This document shows, one piece after another, positions 1 through 11,060 of a DNA stretch of 64,000 nt (within the stretch, counting starts at the first letter, position 1; each line of letters opens with the position of its first letter). The notes below the pieces were generated by a model. That model was not told the DNA's origin and ran no database searches. It was given only the letters and a program-made list of their open reading frames with translations. The stretch comes from Isoetes taiwanensis (Eukaryota; Streptophyta; Lycopodiopsida; Isoetales; Isoetaceae). Position numbers and translations under genes: made by a program. The DNA lies in contig JAJEKV010000020.1 in NCBI GenBank assembly GCA_021234155.1, positions 19,647,018 to 19,711,017 on the forward strand. The letters are read 5' to 3'.

Positions 1-2190
1 AAAAGGTGAGCACCCCTTAAATCGGGGATGCCACCGATCTGCTCTTCTGGGAGTGTTAACGGCTACCCTGCCACCACGTGGCCTGACCATGTGGGCAGGA
101 GCTTCACACGAGAGAAGGGCGGCGGCCTGTTACAGGAGGCAGGCCGGAAGGCAAAAGGAGAAGCCGATTGTTTCTGAGAAACCAAGCGTGATTAGCAGAG
201 AGGTCTGAGGCCAGGAAGCAAATTCGGAGGGATTTTCTTGAAAGAAGTGGCAAGCAAAGGCCAATCAATTGGTTAGGAGAGCCATGAATCCGGATTGAGG
301 CAGCGCTGAAACGTACAGGATTGGCGCCAAGCTATGATTCCAGGGAGGGGGATGAGAGTACATGCAAGATCGTGAGCCCAAGGTGGAGAGAAGAAGATTA
401 GTCTGGTGTGAATTAGAGACAAGAACCTGGTACCACGCAATCTGCAAAAATAAAAACCGGTTACAAAGCTTCGAGCCAAAATTTGAACCAAATGGGAACG
501 CCATGGAGGAAATCCAAGGAGGAGGCGACTTAGAGGCATGCAGTGCGACATGAAGAAGGAGCGACATCCGAAGCATGCAAACACGACCGCAGTTTCCGAA
601 GAACACAGAGGAGATCTGCTGTCCGACTGAAATTTCTTCCCCTGCACGCAAACACTCCGATGCTACATGCAAGGAAACCATGACATTAAAGACCAAAGCC
701 ACAGAACCGCAAATCAAGCTTGTAATCAAACCAACCCATCGATAAGCTCGCAATCAAAATCAAATTGTCCAATATGAAAATCAACCCAATCTGTTATACA
801 ACCTGATGGTCCTCCAAAGCATGCGAACCTGTCCTCCCCAGCATGCATATACTCAAACATATAGAAAGCGCAATAGAATTTGCAAGCATAAAGAAGCTAC
901 GGGTACAATTTGCAAACAATGTGTGTTGCTTCCAGAGGAGGGCGTAGAGAAAATTGGTCTTAAGGATCACCGTGAGGATGTCCATATAAGAGATGGCGAA
1001 GAAGCCAACCCAACAAAGATCGCTTTGAAGAAAATCAGGTGGGTAGAAAGGGAAGCAAAGGAAAAGGAAAGAGATGGGCAGGAAGGGAGGGAAGCTACGA
1101 GAAGGAAGAAAGAAGCTCGGAGAAGGAAGGAAGCTGCTGTGAGAAGACGCCGATAACCGGTGCTGAAGGGGAAAGAGCCTCATATAGTGGCTCGTCCCTC
1201 CCCAGAATGGCGATCCGATGGCTCGGATCGATGCGATTCCAGGCTTGTTTGTTTTATGAAGAGGATGACTTGATATTTGCGTGTAGCACTCAAAATCCTC
1301 AGGTGAAGCCAAAGTTGAGAGAATTCGCTTCAAAAAACCGTTATTCACGCGGCAAGCGATATGCATAAACGTGGCATCACTTTCAACATGTCAGAAGACT
1401 TTCACAAGATGACATGTTTATGCTGATAAGCCCATTAGAGGACCAAAGATCAAATAAGGGGTCCCCAATACTTCCATGACTATCACTTGTCCCAGATATG
1501 CTTCCAAGTATAATTGCATCCCATGTAAGAAAGATAATCAAAGGTATGAATGTTCCTAGAACAATTGCACTGAAGCATTAGTAAATGATAAGGCCAAGAT
1601 ACGAAGAAAACATGTTATAAATAACAAAGTTGTATATAAATCTTACATGCCAATCACTTAAAATTTGTAGCGCATTAGAGATCATAGAGGTTTTAGCTTA
1701 ACAAGCATGCCACTGCCTAGCTAAGAGCATGTCACATGGGAAAGAGCCTGCAAACCTAATGAAATTTACAATAACCTAGAAACAGAAGATATTTAAATTG
1801 ATGCTCTGGTATGATTTGGAAAGTGGAAAAAAATATTATTTCTTCAATTCTTTTGACTTAGGCCAACAATAACATGTAATTAGCCATGTTTCGTTAATGC
1901 TTTTGCAAGTTCAGTAAAAGAATCTTGAATCGAAGATGGGTTGCAAATATTGATGAGAATAAATCTTCGCCACCTGAATTATCCCCTCTAGATTTGTACA
2001 TACAATGTAGAACATTCGCAATAAAGTCTTGTCGCCTCTCAGTGAACCATTACGCTATCCCAAGTGTCAGACACCGATTTGAGTATTACCCGATAGACAA
2101 AGGATAAAGCAATTACAGAATACACTTTGAAATAGCGCCACATTCATGTGGAGCAAGGAGTCGAAGTCTCAGCCACTGGCCGCGATGCCC
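1..2190. other. No supportable gene; low-coding region
   Basis: I see no homology-bearing reading frame here. Several open frames exist on both strands, but they are compositional. A purine-rich stretch at about 1030-1150 (GGAAG-type repeats on the plus strand) reads as a low-complexity Ser/Pro/Phe-rich frame on the minus strand. It could be the 5' leader of a decayed minus-strand gene, but nothing decides this. No transposon ends were recognised. Confidence 0.4.
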
Positions 2191-2264
2191 TATTGAAGAT
2201 CAATGCAACAAAGGTTCTTCAAAAGAAATAACCAAATCTAACACATTTGCAAAAAATAGAAAAC

Positions 2265-2500
2265 AGCTTACCCCAAGCAGAATGAAGGAGCCAATAAGAC
2301 CAACTACAAGAACACTATTTACTATCCCAATTGCACATTGTCTGTAAGGACAAGTGCCAATTGAGCTCAACGAGTCCCATCTAACATTAAAATAAATAAG
2401 GGAAAAGGATATTCTAACTAAGTTTCTTAGCTTCCAAAAAAACATAAACCTCCAAATGTTCCTATAAACAGAGCTGCAGCTGCCCACTTTCGTTCAAGTA
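2265..2500 (-). pseudogene. Possible remnant exons encoding hydrophobic segments
   Basis: Two short minus-strand pieces look exon-like. One, about 2425-2500, reads KWAAAALFIGTFGGLCFF followed by a stop. The other runs from an acceptor (CCTTACAG) at about 2344 to a good donor (GG|GTAAGC) at about 2275 and reads as a membrane span, CAIGIVNSVLVVGLIGSFIL. The family is not recognised. They lie at the low-coordinate end of a series of same-strand decayed gene pieces (GALDH, M1 aminopeptidase, ETO1), so they may be part of the same fragment set. Splice fit and hydrophobicity are the only support. Confidence 0.3.
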
Positions 2501-3369
2501 ATGTGATGTAAAGACATCTTTCCAATCACATAAATAGGATGCAAGACAAACAGGAAGAAAGATCGCATATTGAATGAAAAGATATGCTACACTGTCAAAC
2601 CACATTTCATTTGCTTGGCAAGATTGGACTTTAAAAATATAAATTTCATTCTAGAAAGACCTTTTCTCACCATGCAGATTGCACCCCCTTTATTCCTAAT
2701 GTGCATTGTGCCATTGACACTTGCAAAGATAGCTTTATGAATCTACAGATGATTGATGTCTAACTAAGCTAATAAATAAAAGAAAAAGGAATTACAAAGT
2801 GGCAAAACAACAAACTAGTAATGCAATGTTCATAGTTTTTTTTCTGCTGATTGTGCTCTGGCATAAATAAATGCAAGAAAAGAGTAATTTACTCCATCAA
2901 AGTGATGTGCAAAACATAATATATCATGCCCATAACGTGCCTGGCCCATTCCAGTTTTGAGTTACAAGTTCGCTCAATTCCCAGAAAAGAGATGGCCTCT
3001 ACTTATGAATAGAACTATATTAATTATATTAACTTGCATCTTGAGTCTACATGCAAAACTCACTTACAATGGCCTCTATGCATGGGACTCCTTTCCATAG
3101 AAATCATTGGGACTCCTTCCCAATGAACCTGACCTTTCCAACTTCTTTCAGCTTTTGAAACTCAATAAATTAAGATGAATTCTACTTCTCTGCATGAAAT
3201 GACTGAGCATGCAGAGAAGTAACTCTATGTAAATATTGTCTTAAAATCCATGAGCTAACAGAATTTGTATAGGAAATACCAAATGCAATGCAATATGCAA
3301 GAACATCATCCTGATGTCAATCTATGAAGACTAGATTGGTATAGGGTGAAATCACAACCCAATCCAATG

Positions 3370-3590
3370 AACCGAACTCAATGTCATGGCATTGAATAAT
3401 GCCAATGTAGTCCACATTCAATCTAGCCGAACTCTCATCCACACTTCTAACAACACATTCAAAGATCGAAATCAAAACCTTCAAAGATAACGGCCGATTT
3501 GGTAGAGAGAATATACTTCTCCGTTGCACATCCAACGCCTTCAATGCCTTCCCAAGCACTTGCTCGCAAGAATGGCAAACCATAATACCT
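3370..3590 (-). pseudogene. GALDH: L-galactose dehydrogenase fragment
   Basis: The minus strand encodes a piece of L-galactose dehydrogenase, the cytosolic aldo/keto reductase that oxidises L-galactose in ascorbate synthesis. The stretches VLGKALKALDVQRR, SVDESSARLNVDYI and QCHDIEFGSLD match the family segment around the conserved QCHDIEFGSLD motif. Between them the homologous reading leaves the frame: LSTKS and FEGFDFDL lie in another frame and end at a stop, so at least two frameshifts are present. Upstream and downstream enzyme segments, including the catalytic Tyr region, were not found. This is a short decayed fragment, not a functional gene. The motif match is strong over about 70 residues; whether it arose by capture or by decay in place is open. 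Confidence 0.75.
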
Positions 3591-3913
3591 TGACCGTTAA
3601 GAGAAGTCTTGACTAAACAAATGAGGCAACGTTCTGGCTCATCCTGTGGCTACAAACCCAAACCACACCATAATCTAGAGCCTTTGCATACTCGAATGTC
3701 TAAAAGCAGTGCAAAAAATCGCAGAAACACTTCGGCAACTAAAGGCAGATACAAGGATCAACCATGAGAAGAAATTATGAGGATGTAAGTCGTTCAAATG
3801 CCAGGGTACTCGAACCAAGATGTGTTTTTATTCATCAAATTCGAGCTTCCATCTGCCATTCCAGTTAACCGGTTGGACTATCCGCAAATCAGAACGCAAA
3901 TGACCGCTAGTTT

Positions 3914-4050
3914 ACAGGGAAGAATGGGTTTTTAGCAGTCGCCACCATATCTTGGTATATTCTAGCATATACTCAAGATATCCCATAATCTCATATAAAC
4001 GAGGGTTTGCCCCCCTAGGGGCAACCCAAAAACAAGGAGAAGGAAGAGAA
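3914..4050 (+). repeat. Dispersed CCCCTAGGGG repeat, copy 1
   Basis: The most diverged of the three copies. It ends in GGTTTGCCCCCCTAGGGGCA and ACCCAAAAA, preceded by the ATACTCAAGATATCCCATAA block that is also present in the other copies. See 20750-20900. Confidence 0.55.
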
Positions 4051-4439
4051 ATTGTACAAGAGATGGATGTCCACACCATTGTGTCCAGTTTCACCAAGAC
4101 CTGCCTTTGCCAATACCTGTTGCAACCAAGACCTACTTGCATTCAATCACCGCATCTGCCTTTGCAAAAAAATAAATCAGCTGAGCATATTCATACAAGG
4201 CATATTATGAATTGAAAAATCCCACTAGACAATACCCAGACTTTGACTACCTGTTTATTTTGTCCGTAGTTTTTTGAAATTTGGTAACACAAGACACTTT
4301 GCAGGTTGACTAATATATATTTTTACCCTTGGGTTCATATTGGTTCATTCGTTCTGAACCATAGCGTGGTTGTATTTAATCCTTAAACCATGCTGTATTA
4401 CTGTATTGTACTGGACAAATATAGTCTTGCATGCTTAAA

Positions 4440-4622
4440 AGGCTGAGAATATTTCTCGTACTCCCTCTCAGCTTGGATAGACTTCACCCATTGACTGTTT
4501 ATGTGCACTCCCTCAATAGTAGAATTGGTTATGTGCTCTATAGCTTTGTTACTCCTTGTGGAGAAAAAGGAGGCAATCTCATCTGCCAGTTCATCTGTAT
4601 AAAACTGTGGAAGAATCACTAG
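4440..4622 (-). pseudogene. APM1: M1 aminopeptidase, C-terminal exon fragment
   Basis: The minus strand reads FYTDELADEIASFFSTRSN, then HINSQWVKSIQAERE. This fits the C-terminal end of plant M1 (puromycin-sensitive type) metallo-aminopeptidases, where a helical segment ending in RINAQW-x-x-SI closes the protein. A plausible acceptor (CTCTCTAG) precedes it. After SIQAERE the frame runs into unrelated residues before its stop. A second M1 exon lies about 520 bp upstream on the same strand (5145-5261), but the roughly 250 residues that should separate the two pieces are missing. I read it as a truncated pseudogene. Confidence 0.65.
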
Positions 4623-5144
4623 AGAGAATCAGAGCCACCAAACAAAGAGCAGAATGCCGTTAGAAATAGTTGCAAGTACGTACATTAGATGCACATCTAG
4701 TGATGAACCTTGGGATTATAGGTCCCTTAGACTAGCAGCTCTAAATTAGATCCCAATTTTTCTGGAAGCCAACCTCATTGTTATATAGTGAAAAAGAGTT
4801 ACAAGTACATAAGATCAAAAGGAGGTACCTTGAACCACAACCAAGTTGTTTCTCGTCCTTATTTCCTGACTCCTGAAAGTATATACATGCCATCTTGTTT
4901 CCGTACCTGCATGCTACAAACAAAATTGTTAACTAACATTCTAGTTTGTAATATCTACGTCGGATGAGAAAGAAAAGTCCAAAGCTTCCTAAACAATTGC
5001 AGGATCCTTGGATGCTGCAAGTGCAACTGCACATAAACAAGGAACCATCGGAGGGCATCGCTTCGTGCACACTGAAATTAATGATTAAGGCATGGGTACT
5101 TCAGAATAAATCCATGATTAACAAAGAAGGCTGCAGACTATCAC

Positions 5145-5261
5145 CTCTATGGGGTGTGATTTGACCAGTCCATCAAGTGTAAATGCTTTTACAGTTAATG
5201 CATTGAATTGGGTCCACGCCTTCCAGTCTGGAAAAAAGTGGTCGACCGCTAAGTAGCTTAC
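5145..5261 (-). pseudogene. APM1: M1 aminopeptidase, internal exon
   Basis: This clean 117-bp exon is bounded by an acceptor (GTTTCAG) and a donor (GAG|GTGATA). It encodes 39 residues including VSYLAVDHFFPDWKAWTQF and LDGLVKSHPIE. In M1 aminopeptidases this segment follows the zinc-binding HEXXH-(18x)-E site (WLNEGFATWVSYLA...) and carries the diagnostic FP-x-W-x-x-WTQF and SHPIE motifs. The exon itself has no stop or frameshift. The preceding HELAHQWF exon and the next EIFD-x-ISY exon are absent from the neighbouring sequence, so the locus cannot encode a working enzyme. It lies between a GALDH fragment and an ETO1 fragment, all on the same strand. Confidence 0.7.
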
Positions 5262-5875
5262 CTGAAACAACGAAACCCACCATTGCTGTAAGGTATTAAA
5301 CTAGATGCCATGCATTTCATTTCATCAATAACATAGAATGTTACAGTTTTGCAAGCTCAATGCTCTATTATCTTTGGTGCACTGTAAAGCTTTGCTTCAG
5401 CTTGGACTGTGCCATGGTTTAGACATAACCCACATCCATCAAAGAAAGTCCTATCTTACTAATAACATTTGATGATCAATAAAAAACCTTGCTTTGGGTG
5501 GAAATAATCTCTTTGCAGTTACTTCAGATGGTACAACATTCAAAGGGATTATTTTTAGCAACTAGCCTACAAGATTCTGGTAAAAGCTTCTAGTTCATGA
5601 AGAATGAAAATAAAATAGCAGCTGAAAATAGCCATGATATCTCATTTGTAGATATGAGAGTATTGGATGAGATGCGCATCATAGTGAACCTCAGTCACAT
5701 GCAGTTTTTTGAAGCCTTATGGATGCCTATAATTCTCAAACACATTTTTTTTAGATGTATTAATTTAGTTTTCTGAGGTGAGGATGGCAGGATATGACCT
5801 TAGGAGATTTGACAGACACAAAGCCACAATTAACTATAGAGATTTTAGAATCTGAATAATACTTTCAATACTTAC

Positions 5876-6177
5876 CAGTAGCTCTATATCGGTAAGGACA
5901 AGTCCGTAAAGGATCAACCTGGGTGACCATACTTAGATCGGCCATGACAAGATCATGCTCGCAATACTCTGACCTTTTCTCATATGTTGGTGCATTATTG
6001 CAAGCCTTCTCAACCAATTTTGTCATTTTTCATATGCATTTCTTTTATCTTGCAAAAAATACACGTGCCAGACCTTGATGAGCTCTTGTATGCTGTATCT
6101 TTAGGGCATTCGTATAACAATCAGCAGCAAGGATCATACTTCTCACAAACATAAACGCTTCCTAGATTACTGAGAGC
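5876..6177 (-). pseudogene. ETO1: ETO1/EOL-like TPR exon, frameshifted
   Basis: This exon matches the TPR region of ETHYLENE OVERPRODUCER 1 (ETO1/EOL), the BTB-TPR substrate adaptor that targets type-2 ACC synthases for ubiquitination. It runs from an acceptor (TTCTATAG) at 6178 to a donor (CTG|GTAAGT) at 5876. Recognisable segments are ALSNLGSVYV, LAADCYTNALKI, HTRAHQGLARV, FLQDKRNAYEKM, YEKRSEYCEHDL and VDPLRTCPYRYRA. They lie in more than one frame, so there are at least two frameshifts. Its first residues continue the exon that ends at 18456 (KCPSDGLCKGQ), so the two are neighbouring exons of one locus separated by a 12.3-kb intron. No later ETO1 exon was found downstream. Confidence 0.8.
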
Positions 6178-6423
6178 CTATAGAATAAAGCAGAAACATG
6201 TAAATACAAGAAAGTTACAACTAAACCATCATTCAATTAAATTGGGATTATGTCTTAATTTTGGGACAAATTTCATATTGCATGTTTTTAGTAGCATATT
6301 CAAATTCACACATTTCACCTCAAAATTATATAAATGTAATATCATGTTATTTACAAAATAGTCAATATTTCACAATATAGCACCATATCATAAAAACGTG
6401 ATAACAAAAATTTACATAGTTAT
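6178..6423. other. AT-rich intron/TE flank, no gene
   Basis: This AT-rich stretch lies between the ETO1 acceptor and the 3' end of the DUF7869-type gene. I looked for terminal inverted repeats that would mark the edge of a transposon carrying that gene and found none I could pair. Confidence 0.4.
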
Positions 6424-9322
6424 TCAACTTTCTTCAAGCACCCCCAATGATATCATAGCCTTCTTCCTGACATTCTGAGGTATTGTAATTCTCGCATTTC
6501 TAGCTGGAATAGTGTTTGGAGTCCATGAGTACAAAACACTTTCATAGTCTAGCCAAAGATCAGGATCACTCGGATTTCTCCTCCATCTCTTTGTCCAACA
6601 ATCTGAGTACCTTTCTTTATCTGATACGTTGGTCAACTGATGCACTGGACACCACCATTCCACCCGCACATGGTTGAAGTTAATATTACCTTCTTCTTTG
6701 CAAATATCAGAGATAGTGAACCCCAACCACACTGGATATGTATCTAAATCTGCTGGCTTTACTACCACAAATTGGTGGCATTCCAAGTCAGTGGAAGGTT
6801 CATAAGCATCCATGCCTAGAAACTTTGGCTTATTGTTCTTAGGACCAACATAGTGTTTGTCAAAAGGAGGAGGAGCATATTGCTTGCGAATGCTACTTAC
6901 AGTGGCATCAACATCCTCAGCAACTGCTAAGGTCTTCCACCTAGTTTTAGGCAACCACCCTTCTTTCAATTCATCTGAGGATGTGTCTATCTCCCCCAAC
7001 AGGTTAATCACCTTCTTCCAGTAAGCCACCAAGGCACGGTTGGTGTTATCTGGATTGGTTTGCCAATGCTTTATATAGTCCTGGATTCCTTCCTTAGTCA
7101 ATCCCAATTGCTTCACTTCTTCAGTAGGTTTTAGAGCTTTTGGTTGACCTGGAGGTATCATAGGCTTGCCATTCTCATCTCTACGCCATATTTCCTCCCC
7201 TCCTCTCCACTCATCCTCTGAAGGTCTCATCTTCCATTGGAAGATTGGAATCCCATCTCTCACCCAAAAAGTGAACTGCAGAGGCCTGGAATGACCTTCA
7301 AGATCCAATGTATAACCATCCACAAAGCTCTTCCAATCGGGCACTTCTTCTATGAAAGAAGCTATAGGGTTTGGAGTGGTGCATTCATGCAAGATTTCCA
7401 TTACCCTAGGAAAGTTGGCCACTGTCTGCTGCTTCAGTATACAACTATATTTGCCAAATAATGCATCCACATCCTCATGGGTATGCCCGGGCATAAGAAA
7501 CCCTAAATTAACTCTTTCAAATATCCCCACAGCTGTTAAGTAGGATAGGAAAGAAAACATCCACATGTTCTTATTTTGGCCAGCACAATTATCAAGTTGC
7601 AAGAGAAACCTTTTGGATAGATCTTGAGGTCTAGCACGTGAAGTTGAAGCTCCAACATGTTCATTAGACCCATGCTTCCTAAACCTTGCCTTGCTGAACT
7701 TTTCAATATTGTTAGGGTTTCCATCTAACAATGCTCTATGTAGTGCCTGGCTAGCTGTAGGGTTTTGAAGGTGACCATTGTATCCATTTTCATAGTTTCT
7801 CAAACACCTCATGATACTCCCAATATGAAAATCTGGACTATCACTCCACAACTCCAAACTAAAATGGCCATAGTAGGTTTGAGTCTGCCCATGCAAGATT
7901 GCCCCAGTCATTGAGATCTGTAAAGGGTATGATCTTCCACATGACTTTGGTATGTACTTGAATTGTGGAAGACAAGTCTTTTGCTGGTCCATCTTGTCAT
8001 GTATAATACATAAATAGTTATTGGGTTCCAATGCAGATAAAGTCCTCCACATCCAATAACATGATCTACATGATAGTTGGTCAGTCATATGGTCCTTCAT
8101 ATGCTCCCTTATCCTAGCCCTTTGACTAGGTTGCACAGTCTTATCAAGAGTCTCCTTCAACTTAGCACATAAATTGCACTTTGCAAAGTTGTTTGAAGTT
8201 GCTATGGTGACATGATTGAAATGCTTCTTCCATAACCTACTAATGCTAGGTTGGGATATTGGAAGCATTCCCAATTCTCGAAGTAGGGAATTCACTTCTT
8301 CCAAAATACTCTTTTGAGTACAATGTGATGGCAACCTTTTCTCAACAACTGCTCTTCCCTTTTCATCCCTTCTGCTTTTGTGTGGCATAGACTCTGCATT
8401 GAAATCAATATATTTTTCAAATATCTCCATGGCAGCCAAGGTCCTAGCTGTTGGTCTCAACAAACCATTATTTCCATGTAAAGCAATCCTGTTCCCCCTC
8501 ACTTTTGTTTTTTTGCCAATTATGCCATGAAGAAGTTGGAATTGCATGGATAATCTGCCATGCTTTTGCACATATCCATTTGCCTAGCAAAGGATATCTT
8601 TTTCTGTTTGGGTTTCTTTCATCCTGAAGTGCATGCTCGAAGATTGTATACATGTAGGTCCTCCTCTCATCAACAGTGTACTCTTGAAAAGTGGCTCTTG
8701 CTTCCACCAATTGTTCTATTGTAAAGAATTGCATACAAGCACTCCAACAACAATCTGAGCCCCTAACCTTCACCATTGTCTCACGTTTGGTGTCACTAAT
8801 CAACTTGGCTCTTTTGCTAGGATAATGTCTGGCAACTGATACTTCTCCCCTTTTGCCTAGGTTTAGAGTTCTAACTGCCAATGGATCAATATCAAGACAA
8901 TCATTGTCCCCAACAACCTCAGGCTCTGGAAAAATATAATCCTCTACAAATTGAACACTACTTATAGGCCATGCCATGATGCAAGGAACCTCCAATTGCT
9001 TGACACAACCAAAACATTCCTTGTCACCCAAACCTTTATCTTTCCAGTTGTCTTCCAACATCGAAATTGCAATACCAATATTGTCTTCCCCTAGCCTTTC
9101 ATCATTAACAGCTTGACCAGGATCTGCTAGCACAATGACTCCTTGGCCTACTATTTCCTTGTTGCACTTGTGCATGATTCTCACCTTCTTGTTCCTCCAT
9201 TGCACCCTACTATAGAGGACTAATTGTTTTTCTTCAACATTCTTGCTAGGAGTTGGTTTTTCATTGATATTGCTCTTTTCAATATGTTGCACACCATCTT
9301 GAGTTGGAGAGGCACCATTGAC
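6424..9322 (-). pseudogene. DUF7869-type (transposase-like) gene, single frameshift
   Basis: Two overlapping minus-strand frames make one protein of about 950 residues. The N-terminal part (9322-8520) starts at a splice acceptor (TTGCCTAG) and lacks a first exon. The C-terminal part (to 6424, 715 codons in the second frame) carries a Cys/His cluster (CNLC...H...CRSC), IHDKMDQQKTCLP, LQLDNCAGQNKN and PGHTHEDVDALF. These are hallmarks of the DUF7869 family, which has an RNase H-like, DDE-transposase-like layout. The frames join at an A-rich run (7 A, C, 4 A) near 8510-8521, where a +1 shift is required. That could be a real indel, an assembly error, or programmed slippage. The gene sits inside an ETO1 intron and is probably mobile, but no terminal repeats were found. 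Family naming is from memory of the motifs. Confidence 0.65.
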
Positions 9323-9547
9323 CTAGGCAAATTGTACCCTTTTTAGTCAATGAGTAGGAAAAAATTATTACATTATAAGATAAAAAAAAGTACGTACATT
9401 TATGGAATATGTAGAGGTAAATCAAATTTTTTTAAAAGCAAGAAATTCCTTGGAAATAGGTTTAATATAATAATAACAATGGGTGTAAACGAAATCATTT
9501 AAAATAAGAATTTTCATGGCAACAATAAGGAAATGACATTTATATAA

Positions 9548-9585
9548 ATATATCCAAATTTTAATTATCGAAAATTTGGATATAT
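9548..9585. repeat. Perfect 15-bp hairpin
   Basis: The arm ATATATCCAAATTTT (9548-9562) is exactly complementary to AAAATTTGGATATAT (9571-9585), with an 8-nt loop. It lies upstream of the DUF7869-type gene and just before the duplicated promoter module. The role is unknown; it could be a transposon subterminal structure. Confidence 0.6.
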
Positions 9586-9600
9586 GATTAAGAAAAGACA

Positions 9601-9765
9601 GACGTGAGAATTTATTATCCATAATAATATACTCTAGATGATATAGCTGGCGGGAATTTCGTACGCCTGGCGTGTTATTTGAGGCAATCAATTATTCACG
9701 CTAATTTCTAATTAACCCTATATAAATCCGGTTCACGCTCTCAAGACCTCCATTCTGTCCAAATT
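9601..9765 (+). promoter_or_regulatory. Promoter module, copy 1
   Basis: This module contains a dyad (ACGCCTGGCGTG, 9663-9674), the shared block CAATCAATTATTCACGCTAA, and a TATA box TATATAAAT at 9719-9727. A close relative with the same order of elements lies at 10880-11060. The dyad belongs to the family that fills introns downstream. The module probably drives transcription of the short ORFs from 9781 and the repeat-rich unit up to about 10.5 kb. Confidence 0.55.
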
Positions 9766-9780
9766 TTTTTTTCTGCCCGC

Positions 9781-9968
9781 CATGAAACGTTCAGCCTCAG
9801 CGCTCAAAGAGACGTCGGGTTGGAGAACCCACTCAATTCCCCTCCCTCATTGATTTTCTTTTCCAATTCTCCTCTGATTCCGATTCAGAGGATGAAGAGG
9901 AGGAGTTGGATTCTCAAGAACACATGACCGCTCTGCTTCAGGGTTGGCTCGACCACCGAGAATGAAGG
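9781..9968 (+). CDS. Short acidic reading frames before a GGA microsatellite
   Basis: Downstream of promoter copy 1 an ATG frame (MKRSASALKETSGW...) ends after 23 codons. In another frame an acidic stretch, SSDSDSEDEEEELDSQEHM followed by a short Trp-containing tail, ends at a stop at 9966-9968, right where the GGA microsatellite begins. The acidic stretch looks like the N-terminal part of a protein whose frame was lost, perhaps when the repeat expanded. There is no family match. Treat it as a possible broken 5' end of a gene. Confidence 0.25.
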
Positions 9969-10223
9969 AGGGAGGAGGAGGAGGAGGAGGAGGAGGAGGA
10001 GGAGGAGGAGGAGGAGGAGGAGGAGGGGAGGAGGAGGAGGAGGAGGAGGAGGAGGAGGAGGAGGAGGAGGAGGAGGAGGAGGAGGAGGAGGAGGAGGAGG
10101 AGGAGGAGGAGGAGGAGGAGGAGGAGGAGGAGGAGGAGGAGGAGGAGGAGGAGGGAGGAGGAGGAGGAGGAGGAGGAGGAGGAGGAGGAGGAGGAGGAGG
10201 AGGAGGAGGAGGGAGGAGGGGAA
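9966..10223. repeat. (GGA)n microsatellite, about 255 bp
   Basis: An almost pure run of GGA/GAG triplets with a few GGGA interruptions. It reads as long Glu, Gly, Arg, Ser, Pro or Leu homopolymers in the various frames, so the long open frames here are artefacts of the repeat. It may extend an acidic (poly-Glu) stretch that precedes it in the plus direction. Confidence 0.95.
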
Positions 10224-10879
10224 GGCATTTGGCATGAACAAGGGACCAATTTTTGGAGTGGTTGAGAGATGAACCAGGTTTGCATGTTTTTTTTTTTTTT
10301 TTACACATTTCTTTCTTTTCTAACACCTTTCTTTCTTCTTTGTTGCAGGCGTGGAAGAAGAGTGATGCAGATCCCGGGTGGCCCATTTTTTGTTTGGTTT
10401 CTTACAGAAGTTTTGGACACGCCTCCGGGCATTTTTGTTTTGTAATATTGTGAAAAGCCAGCAAAACTTTGCCATACAAAGCACGGACATCTGTACATAT
10501 AACTGTTTTTAATGAAATCAAACAGTTTTCTTCATAAACTTTTTCTTCAAACAGTTTTCTTCAAACAGTTTTTCTTTACATAAATTTTTTTGAATTAAAT
10601 CAAACTGTTTTCTCCAATTATTTTGTCTCCAAGCTGTTTTCTCTAAAATTTTGTCTCTGCATGTCTCAACAAAGTCTCGGGAACACTATAAATCAACCAC
10701 ATGAGAAATCTTTGATTCATCACAGTAACCATAGAAAATTTTCCTATACGACCTAAAACAATTCCCCAACCCTACAAGTCATTTTTTAGCCTTGATAATT
10801 TTGCCTTTAAAATCATTTTTAATTTAGCCTATATAAAATTTCTAAATTCTATTTTTTCGAATGCAATAAATGGAATAAA

Positions 10880-11060
10880 ATGCCGTGAGAATTTATTGCA
10901 TAAAATGCAATATTCTCCATATATACCATATACATGTCATGTCTGGCGGGAAGACCGTACGTCAGGCGTGTTAATTCAAGCAATCAATTATTCACGCTAA
11001 GTTATTTCTAATTATGCCTATATAAATCCATTTCACGCTCTCAAAGTTCCTACATTTTCT
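10880..11060 (+). promoter_or_regulatory. Promoter module, copy 2
   Basis: This is a diverged duplicate of the module at 9601-9765: dyad (ACGTCAGGCGTG, 10959-10970), CAATCAATTATTCACGCTAA, and TATATAAAT at 11019-11027. Dyad-to-TATA spacing is about 48 bp here and 45 bp in copy 1. It lies upstream of a spliced leader and the ORF at 11926. Conservation of order and spacing suggests the dyad is a regulatory site. Confidence 0.6.

Noticed and set aside
265-753. 162-codon minus-strand frame beginning like a signal peptide
   Set aside because: No family motif, overlapping open frames on both strands, and no splice or promoter context.
794-1366. 190-codon minus-strand frame
   Set aside because: Low-complexity Ser/Phe/Pro content opposite a GGAAG-rich stretch, with no homology.
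7237-7724. Short plus- and minus-strand frames within the DUF7869-type gene
   Set aside because: They are shadows of the long minus-strand coding frame.
9847-10386. Long poly-Ser, poly-Pro, poly-Leu and poly-Glu/Gly open frames on both strands
   Set aside because: They are translations of the (GGA)n microsatellite and carry no protein signal.
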